Shown here piece after piece: positions 56,779 to 64,000 of a stretch of DNA of 64,000 nt. The DNA comes from Siphonodentalium dalli (lineage: Eukaryota > Mollusca > Scaphopoda > Gadilida > Siphonodentaliidae): NCBI GenBank assembly GCA_032622095.1, contig CP136065.1, positions 246,635,474 through 246,699,473 of the forward strand, read 5' to 3'. Position 1 is the first letter of the stretch, and each line of letters opens with the position of its first letter. A model generated the notes under the pieces. The model did no database searches, was not told where the DNA came from, and saw only the letters and a list, made by a program, of their open reading frames with translations. The position numbers and the translations under genes are program-made.

Positions 56779-57558
56779 GGAGAGACGTGTACCTTGTATG
56801 ATTTAGGAGAGCCGGAGCATTTCTATAACGCATTTGAGGGCAGTGATTGATATTTCAGCTTGTACCGTATATGTTATTAGGAGAGATGTGTACCTTGTAT
56901 GATTTAGGAGAGACGGAGCATTTCTATAACTCATTTGAAGGCAGTGATCGATATTTCAGATTGTACCTTATATGATTTTAGGAGAGATGTGTACCTTGTA
57001 TGATTTAGGAGAGACGGAGCATTTCTATAACACATTGAAGGCAGTGATCGATATTTCAGCTTGTACCTTATATGATTTTAGGAGAGATGTGTACCGTGTA
57101 TGATTTAGGAGAGACGGAGTATTTCTATAAACACATTTGAAGGCAGCGATCGATATTTCAGATTGTATTGTGTATGATTTTAGGAGATACGTTACCATGT
57201 ATGATTTTAGGAGAGACGGTGCATTTCTATAACACATTTGAGGGCAGTGATTGATATTTCAGCTTGTACATTGTATGATTTTAGGAAAGACGGATGGGAG
57301 CATTTCTATACCTCGTTTGTACCGTGTATGTTTTTAGGAGAGATGGAGCATTTCAGTAATGCGTTTGAGGGCAGTGATAGATATTTCAGCTTGTACATTG
57401 TATGATGTTAGGAGAAATGGGCCATTTCTATAACGCATTTGAGGCAGTGATAGATATTTCAGCTTGTACATTGTATGATGTTAGGAGAAATGGGCCATTT
57501 CTATAACGCATTTGAGGCAGTGATAGATATTTCAGCTTGTACCCGTGTATCATTTTAG
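56779..57558 (+). repeat. Tandem array of the SLC7 exon acceptor edge, about eight units
   Basis: Units of about 65-130 bp contain TTTAGGAGAGACGGAGCATT then TCTATAACGCATTTGAGGGC and AGTGAT, followed by TGATATTTCAGCTTGTACC. The first part is an acceptor plus the first ~45 nt of the exon at 57559. Core copies lie near 56832, 56933, 57035, 57137, 57233, 57362, 57440 and 57505. Translated in the exon frame the decoys read ETEHFYNAFEGSD then stop. Confidence 0.9.
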
Positions 57559-57658
57559 GAGAGACAGAGAATTTCCAAAACGCGTTTGAGGGCAGTGATT
57601 ACAGTGCCGGAGCTATAGCATTAGCCTTCTACTCCGGATTCTGGGCGTACTCGGGATG
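57559..57658 (+). CDS. SLC7-family (LAT-type) amino acid transporter, single exon
   Basis: Acceptor CATTTTAG|GAGAGA and donor GGGATG|GTGAGT, phases 1 and 2. It encodes GETENFQNAFEGSDYSAGA then IALAFYSGFWAYSGW. NAFEGS followed by a short linker and ALxFYSGxxAYxGW is the signature of the loop and TM6 of SLC7 light chains, which pair with SLC3 heavy chains and exchange amino acids at the plasma membrane. A Trp (SGFWAY) stands where LAT1 has its gating Phe252; b0,+AT-type members carry Trp there. Sub-family is not assigned. Neighbouring transporter exons were not found in the window, so an isolated or duplicated exon is possible. Confidence 0.75.
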
Positions 57659-57700
57659 GTGAGTCTAGTTGCTAATACGAATTCGTCAGCATTCCTTGAC

Positions 57701-57952
57701 AAGCCTTGAATAGGGTGTCTGTCATTTGCAGAATGAGGTCCCCAAAGGGTGAATTTAGTGATGCTACCCCCGCATAGCGGGCTAGCATCACCAAATTCAC
57801 CCTCTGGGGACCTCATTCTGCTTACATCTCAGCAGAATGAGGTTCCCAGAGGGTGAATTTGGTGATGCTAGCCCGCTATGCGGGGTAGCATCACTAAATT
57901 CACCCTCTGGGGACCTCATTCTGCAAATGACAGACACTCTATTTCGAGGCTT
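57701..57952. mobile_element. Complete palindrome-of-palindromes MITE
   Basis: AAGCCTTGAATAGGGTGTCT to ACACTCTATTTCGAGGCTT, with the same two-palindrome interior as 51068-51319. It begins 42 bp after the SLC7 exon donor. Confidence 0.9.
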
Positions 57953-58232
57953 GTTCCTTGATTACAACAGTAATCGCCAACATTTAAGCCTTTCTTTTCT
58001 GAACACACATTGATGAGTAGTTCCCTTAGGAAATGTTCAGGTAATAAGTTCAACAAACAACCATAGGTCATTAGTTAGTCAGCACACATAATTGAATACG
58101 GCAATCAGCAATGCCGAAGCAAACTGGGCCATTGCAAAGGGTTGCCGTTGGAGATTACCGAAGCCAACCAATCTGAATTAAATTAAGAGACCTGTTGTTA
58201 GTTGAACTTATTATTAGAACATTTCCCTTCAT

Positions 58233-58379
58233 TAACCCTTTCAGTGCCAAGTCCGATTTTTGTATCAACCCATATTTCCTTGATCATTTTTCAAATTTAT
58301 TGATTATAATAATGTGATACATTGATGGAAAGAGCTCTTAGGTTGATACAAAAATCGGACTTGGCACTGAAAGGGTTAA
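58233..58379. mobile_element. piggyBac-like MITE, short palindrome
   Basis: TTAACCCTTTCAGTGCCAAG to CTTGGCACTGAAAGGGTTAA; subfamily of 22130. The arm downstream of AGAGCTCTTAG is shortened. Confidence 0.85.
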
Positions 58380-58459
58380 ATAGGACTCCTTCTGTACTTA
58401 AACAATCTGGGAGGGGGTGGGGGTGACATGTGGCCTGTCAGCCTTTTATTTTCCTTAAA

Positions 58460-58717
58460 ATCCTTCCAGATGAAAAAATTATAAAATTGTTAAAAAATAT
58501 AAGAAAAAATTATAAAAATTGTTATGGAATGTTAGGAAAAATAATAAAGAATGATAAAAATTGTTAAAGAATGTAAGAAAAATTGATAAAAATTGTTTGG
58601 CCAATGCATTCTCTTATATATGCGAGGCGACCTATGGTTGATTCGCATATATAAGAGAATGCATTGGCACAGGGTCTTTAATGTTGCTCCAGTGCAGCTC
58701 CCGTCATGAAAGGGTTA
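58460..58717. mobile_element. TTAA MITE fragment, right end
   Basis: Degenerate AAAATTGTTAAAGAATGTAAG spacer units, one hairpin (GCATTCTCTTATATATGCGA) and the right end GCTCCCGTCATGAAAGGGTT then AA. The left end is not visible. Confidence 0.7.
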
Positions 58718-58808
58718 AGTTTATGACTAGTATCAACCGTAGAATGGGTTAATAGTATAAAAGTTTTTATGTGTAAGCAATATTTGCTAAGTGGGTGTCT
58801 GACCAGGT

Positions 58809-59218
58809 AACACGTTGTCCAGACGTAGTGAACACCAAACCTGGCACACCAGAATGACAAAAACAAGTCAAAGTGAGATGCCGGCAGGTAGACCAGAGGC
58901 CTTTTGGAAAAGTCAAATGAGGATAAGAGCAAAAAACGGCTTAAAACATATTTGTCAAAAGAATCGTTCACGCAATACTGCCGGACACATAATACACGGG
59001 CTATATATGTTGCAATGTCTCCTCTACACAACACTATGCTTGGCAATATTTTAAGTTCCCGTCCCGATGACTCAGTAAGTAAGGCACATGGTACTAAATG
59101 GAGGGGACCTCGATGACCCAGCCAGCAAGGTGCACGAACTCCCACGCGGAAACCCAGATGTCCCAGTCATCAACGTGTATGACCCTCTTACGGGTTGGAT
59201 CCCGGTGCCTCAACCGGT
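58809..59218 (+). pseudogene. Possible broken coding exon(s), unrecognised
   Basis: Three coherent reading blocks follow in different frames: NTLSRRSEHQTWHTRMTKTS to GRPEAF (from 58811); LEKSNEDKSKKRLKTYLSKE to NILSSRPDDS (58904-59068); and GDLDDPASKVHELPRGNPDV to PLTGWIPVPQP (to 59218). The first shift is at a TTTT run (58902-58905). The second is a 46-bp partial duplication (GATGACTCAGTAAGTAAGGC versus GATGACCCAGCCAGCAAGGT). A GTAAGT at 59069 and GTAAGG at 59219 could be donors. It may be a decayed exon, an assembly error or two exons. No family recognised. Confidence 0.4.
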
Positions 59219-59690
59219 AAGGGTTAATAGTAGAAAAGTGTCAAAATACATAGTTTATTCTGAGGCTGACTTTAATATGCTTGTTTAAAACAAATTTACC
59301 TGAAAGATGTCATTGTTTTTATAAAAGTAGCAAATATATATGTATACCCCTAGCACTGCAGCGTTTATCAAAGTATCTCAGAAATGTATGCTGCCTGTCT
59401 TGTCTGTTTGACAGGTATCCCATTCGAGATGTTAGTTATGTAGCTATCGGGTCTGAAATCGCCTGCAGATGTTAGCATTGTAGTTATCGGATCTGACAAT
59501 TATGTAAATAGGCTGTCTCGGTGTAATGTAGTAGCATGTCTGCTAATCAGGTGTACCAGGAAGTCGATCTGAACACCCCTAATTTGCAGTGGAGTGAACT
59601 TCTGAACATGCCTAATTGACAAAAATAGCTTTAATAGTGACTGTGGTTCATTGTCTTTAGCTGTCATATTTCATGTACTAATGCTTCTCG
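59219..59690. other. No gene recognised; small tandem duplication
   Basis: GATGTTAGTTATGTAGCTAT then CGGGTCTGA at 59429 recurs at 59468 as GATGTTAGCATTGTAGTTAT then CGGATCTGA. It follows a possible acceptor (GTTTGACAG). No exon is claimed. Confidence 0.35.
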
Positions 59691-59870
59691 TACAGTAATG
59701 CCCTAAATAATTGACTCCTTAACCACAGCAGAATTATGGGTATTTTTTCAGGATTTAGACGGAAATATGGCTTGTTGCCATTCATCAGAAAGCTCTCACT
59801 TAGAGCTTTCCGATGAATGGCAACAAGCCATATCTCCGACTAAATCCTAAAAAATTACCCATAATTCTTA
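59691..59870. mobile_element. Mariner-like palindromic MITE, right end lost
   Basis: TACAGTAATGCCCTAAATAA begins the left arm; the right arm breaks at TACCCATAATTCTTAGG before the terminal GGGCATTACTGTA. Confidence 0.8.
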
Positions 59871-59900
59871 GGAATATTTACAAGCATCAAACCCATATAC

Positions 59901-60360
59901 AGCCTGAGAATATGGTGTCAGACATTTGCAGACTTAGGTCCCCGGAGGGTGAATTTAGGGATGTTACCCTGCACAGCTGGATAGCATAACCAAATTTATC
60001 CTCTGGGACCTCATTTGGCATGGCTTCATCTTCTGTGGGTGACCTAGATACAGATTTGAGTTCCCAGATGGTGAAGATTGTGATGTGCACACATTGGGCA
60101 CCTTGATTATACATTGTGTCATCTGCCAATTTGGGGATATAGAGAAACTAAACTAAAAAAGAAAAAGAAACTCTCTAAAGAAGTTTCTAAAGAAACTGAA
60201 ATACTTGTTATTTTAATATCTGATAATAAAGATACTTTCCAGAGAAGATGGGGTCCCCAGAGGGATGAATTTAGTTATTCTAGCCCACTGTGTGGTGTTG
60301 CGTAACTAAATTCATCCTATGGGGACCTCATTCTGCAAATATCCAGCACCATATACGCAG
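59901..60360. mobile_element. Long palindromic MITE, diverged
   Basis: GCCTGAGAATATGGTGTCAG to ATATCCAGCACCATAT ends, two imperfect GAATGAGG-type palindromes and the middle segment shared with 26072-26496. Confidence 0.75.
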
Positions 60361-60453
60361 GGGTGCTGGAGCAAGGGGAGGGGCAGATGCACCTCTTGCA
60401 GGGACCAGCCGTGGAGATAACTTGGGAAATGTCTTCTCCCTAAAATGTATCAT

Positions 60454-61256
60454 TATACCCCCCGCAACGAAGTTAGGGGGGGTATACTGGAGTCAGCTTG
60501 TCCGTCCGTCCGTCGTCTGTCCGTGGACACAAATTTGTCCGGAGTTTTTCTAAGTCGTTTTTGGATCAATTTCCGTGAAACTTGGCACAGACATCAACCA
60601 CCATGGGAACCTGTGCACCTGCGATTATGATGTCTGTCGGACTTTTTTTGTGTGGAGTTATTCCCCCTTTTTCGACTTAGAATTGTTTTCGCAACATACA
60701 TAATTTTGTCCAAGCTTTTATTCCTACATTTTTTGGTGGAGTTATCCCCCCTTTTTCGACTTAGAAAATTTTCGCAACATGTATACTTTTGTCCGATCTT
60801 TTAATCCTACATTTTTCGGTCAATTTTTTTAAAACGTGGCACAGATATTTAGTACCATGGGAACTTGTGCACCTGCGATTATGACGTCTGTTCGACATTT
60901 TTTGCTGGAGTTATCCCCCTTTTTCGACTTAGAAACTTTTTTGCAACATGCATAATTTTGTCCGGGCTTTTATTCCTACATTTTTCGGTCAATGTTTTTT
61001 AATCTTGGCACTGATATTTAGTACCATGGGAACCTGTGCACCTGCGATTATGACGTCTGTCCGACATGTTTTGTGTGAAGCTTTTATTCCTACATTTTTT
61101 GGTCAATAGGTTTAAGATTAGGGTTATGGTTGTACACCTGCAATGGGAACTGTTATTTTATTATTTTAACTAAATGTTTACTGACATGTGAAACATCTTA
61201 GTATTTTTAAAACAGGGGGGTATCCGTAGTCCCATTGGGACAGTCACACCTCTAGT
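60454..61256 (+). repeat. Pearl-like element, TATACCCCCC family, complete
   Basis: Head TATACCCCCCGCAACGAAG paired with GGGGGGTATA, CCGTCCGTCCGTCGTCTGTC, about four cores, tail GGTTATGGTTGTACACCTGC, then AGGGGGGTATCCGTAGTCCC and ACACCTCTAGTT. The same head and tail as 39341-39976, but a different number of cores. Confidence 0.85.
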
Positions 61257-61885
61257 TTCTTCCTATTTTTGTCCCTAAGAGAAGTGTCCTCTCTAATATA
61301 GCATTATGCATATGTCCCTGTGGCATATTAGAAGTAAAGGTGTTATTACTCACTATAAATTCTAATGTTTTTATAAATGGGTTCTTAATACTTATTGGAT
61401 CATTGAAGAGTGGTGTAAATTGAACTTCAGCCATTGTTACTTCTCCCTGATAACAGTCCACTTCTCCCTAATAGCCAAATGGGAGAAGTGACTGAAAATA
61501 AATGAATGCGAATCTGGGTGTTTCTCTGCCTATTTCTATACTACCGGTATATACAAATAATCACAGAACTACTAGTAAGTACTTGTGATTAATATTACGA
61601 GTCTTCATTTTATGGCATCATCATTTTTTTATTAGGAGAGACCTGTAGTGAGCTATATCATCCGCTTTGTGGCCGGAAGCATCTTGGGACCACAATTAAG
61701 GAATTAAGCCTTCTATTTCTTTTTGTGCCATCCCCGGTAGCTAGACGTGCATGTACCCTGTATGATTATTCCAAATTTCAACCTCACCATAAATCCTTTG
61801 GTTTTCTTTACAGTCTCATATTTATTTCAAACTGTTTCTATCTATACACAGCTCTATAACTGAAATTATGTTAAAAACTCATTTT
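61257..61885. other. No gene recognised
   Basis: Near 61630-61650 ATTTTTTTATTAG|GAGAGACCTGTAG resembles the acceptor edge of the SLC7 exon array (TTTTAGGAGAGAC), but the similarity ends there. Confidence 0.35.
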
Positions 61886-61966
61886 TATGTTTACCCATAC
61901 CATAGTATGGTAAACATAATGTCGACGTCCGGATTGACCACTCGTCGTGCGTCCGTCCGTCCGTCC

Positions 61967-62001
<35 letters not shown>

Positions 62002-62757
62002 CGTGGACACTTTACGCATGGTGCGATAACTCAAATATTTTCTATCCGATCGGAACTAAATTTTGTATATGAGTTTCTCAGACTGAAATACAGATCGAGT
62101 TCGAATATGGGTTTGATCCGAGTTTTTTTTAACGGAGTTATGACCCTTTTTCAACTTCGAATTCACGCATGCTGTCATAACTCAAACAATTTTTATCTGA
62201 TCGGAACCAAACTTGGTATGCGAGTTTCAGAGCCCAAAATACAGATCGAGTTCGAATATGGGTTTGATCCGAGTTTTTTTTACGGAGTTATGGCCCTTTT
62301 TCGACTTCGAATTCACGCATGCTGTCATAACTCAAACAATTTTTATCTGATCAGAACCAAATTTGGTATGCAAGTTTCAGAGCCCAAAATACAGATCGAG
62401 TTCGAATATGGGTTTGATCCGAGTTTTTTTTACGGAGTTATGGCCCTTTTTCGACTTAGAATTCATGGATGCTACGATAACTAAAAAAAAATTTATCTCA
62501 TAAGAACCAAATTTGGTATGTGAGTTTCTCTATCTAAAATACAATTCGAGTTCGAATATGGGTTTGATCAGATTATTTTTAATGGAGTTATGGCCCTTTG
62601 ATATAGAATTCATCCATGCTTCGATAGCTCAACCAGTTATCGTCTGATAGGAACCAAATTTGGTATGTGAGTTTCTCAACTCAAAATACAGATCAAGTTT
62701 GAATATGGGTTATATCCTGTTTTTTATACCAGAGTTATGGCCCTTTTTAACTAAGGA
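61886..62757 (+). repeat. Pearl-like element, GTTTACCATAC family, five cores
   Basis: Head GTTTACCCATACCATAGTAT then GGTAAACATAATG (inverted), TCCGTCCGTCCG then (TGTC)n to 62000, and five ~150-bp cores marked by GAGTTATGGCCC-type phrases near 62133, 62285, 62435, 62584 and 62731. The central cores are nearly identical. A 125-codon open frame is a product of the repeat. A stray core lies at 63190-63310. Confidence 0.85.
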
Positions 62758-64000
62758 TTGAACAGATTCGATATTTTTATGCTTATCATGTAGAACCATA
62801 GCAGCTAACCCCTGTGATATCAGTTAGCACAGAGAGAGAGAGAGAATAGATTAACTTGTATTATTGGAAATTAGAGTTATTTTTAGCCATCATATTGTCA
62901 AGGCACAGTGGAAGCTGTAATTGGACAGAGAACCATCTGTTGTTTATTGTATTTCCATACAGCTCTCTGGTTTAGGATATCAATGCAGTGTTCCAGTGAC
63001 ATACCTGTACCTAATTTTATTGAGTTAAAATTGTTAACCCTTGTCATCAATTTAATGCTTTTGTATATTTTTCATGTAATCATTCTCCTATTATATCCCT
63101 TTCACTTGTATGGATTTTTGTGGTTAAAATGAACCCTTTATTCTCAACATTCCTTATACTTAGCAGAAATACCTTTCATCTGATATATCTCATTTTATTG
63201 AGATGTATGTAAATTTTGTATGTGAATTTCTCAGCCCAAAATACAGATAGATTTCGAATTTGGGTTTGATCCATTTTTTTATATTTTAAACAGAGTTATG
63301 GCTTATGGATTTTCGTGTCAGAACTGAAAATAGCTGATCACTATCGCCAAGGTATGGGTTAAACATCTGCCGATCGTGATCGGCCTCTCGTTGTAACTAG
63401 TATTCATAATTTTTTAATACATGTATTTCTAGTTATCAAAAATCAATCAATCAATAACTCAGTTCCCTTAGGAAATGTTCAAATAATATGTTCAACAACC
63501 GACCATCTGAACATTTCCCACCATATAATATAAATTCTTCTGCATCTGTATTAGCTTTTGATCTGTCTTCCGTCTGCTTTTATTACCTGTACATCCCTCC
63601 AAATGAATAATAGACCATTCGAATGTATACTTTTCTAACTGGTTGAGAGAATACATTTAGTATAGAAAGGATTGAACGGTGTTTCTATTCTATTCGTCTA
63701 TTCGCATGGTTTACAAACAAAGAATAGACCATCCCATTGTATACTCTGAGAACTGAATTGGTGAATCCATTCCAAAATAAACAATTGAAGAGATACTGCT
63801 TCATTTGATTTCCAGCCATATTCCATCATATTGTTCCAATGGTTAAACAGTGCATGCTATTGATATTGCCTGCTGGCACACTACAAATTGTTTCAGAATG
63901 GGGCAAGTCTGACACTCCTAATTGTTTGGTAAGGGAGTCTTGTTAATGAAGAATGATACCGTTCTATGTCATTCCATGTTATAACCAGCGTGAGACACCC
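62758..64000. other. No gene recognised
   Basis: It contains a pearl-like core fragment (63190-63310). TTCCCTTAGGAAATGTTC at 63470 and GAACATTTCCCACC at 63507 form an inverted pair also seen at 58020-58215, perhaps a small element. GATCGTGATCGGCCTCTCG near 63372 matches 13837. Confidence 0.4.

Noticed and set aside
58678..59145. 155-codon minus-strand open frame
   Set aside because: No recognised motif, it overlaps the more coding-like plus-strand blocks and includes the MITE end at 58717.
62107..62484. 125-codon open frame of three near-identical blocks
   Set aside because: It falls on tandem cores of a pearl-like element; no start context, splice signals or domain.

Overview
This is intron-rich, AT-rich animal nuclear DNA. 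There are no bacterial-style operons, and coding sequence is split into short exons with GT/AG borders inside multi-kilobase introns. The repeats point to a lophotrochozoan, most likely a mollusc: elements headed by TCCG/TCTG tetranucleotide runs followed by 150-172 bp tandem cores resemble the bivalve 'pearl'/Helitron-associated elements. The species cannot be named from the sequence.

All supported genes are on the + strand. Gene 1 is the 3' end of an unrecognised gene: exons 1507-1662, 3065-3144 and 3934-4190, with TGA at 4188. Gene 2 is an unrecognised predicted alpha-solenoid protein. It starts at ATG 23151 and continues through nine phase-compatible exons to 41258, then probably 46837-47036 and 54557-54757. 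An alternative last exon lies at 48844-49083, and an in-frame TAG or 30-nt pseudo-intron follows exon 9. Gene 3 is seen as one exon, 57559-57658, matching the TM6 region of SLC7 light-chain amino acid transporters. Possible broken coding sequence lies at 58809-59218. Functions of genes 1 and 2 are unknown and no functional link among the genes can be drawn.

The rest is mobile and repetitive DNA. It includes piggyBac-like TTAA MITEs built from hairpins, a palindrome-of-palindromes MITE, mariner-like palindromes and three hAT-like insertions with 8-bp target duplications. One CACTA-like insertion has its empty site preserved in the same window. There are also two LINE 3' ends, two tRNA-like SINEs, several pearl-like tandem elements and minisatellites.

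The most unusual pattern is that several separate exon borders sit beside tandem arrays whose unit is the splice site plus the exon's own edge. These are at 2744-3064, 33322-33852, 38094-38206, 40885-41175 and about 56779-57558, with a single copy at 24418-24456 and a degenerate series after 26809. In one array the unit also carries the hairpin terminus of a pearl-like element. No cellular RNA gene, CRISPR array or prokaryotic feature was seen.
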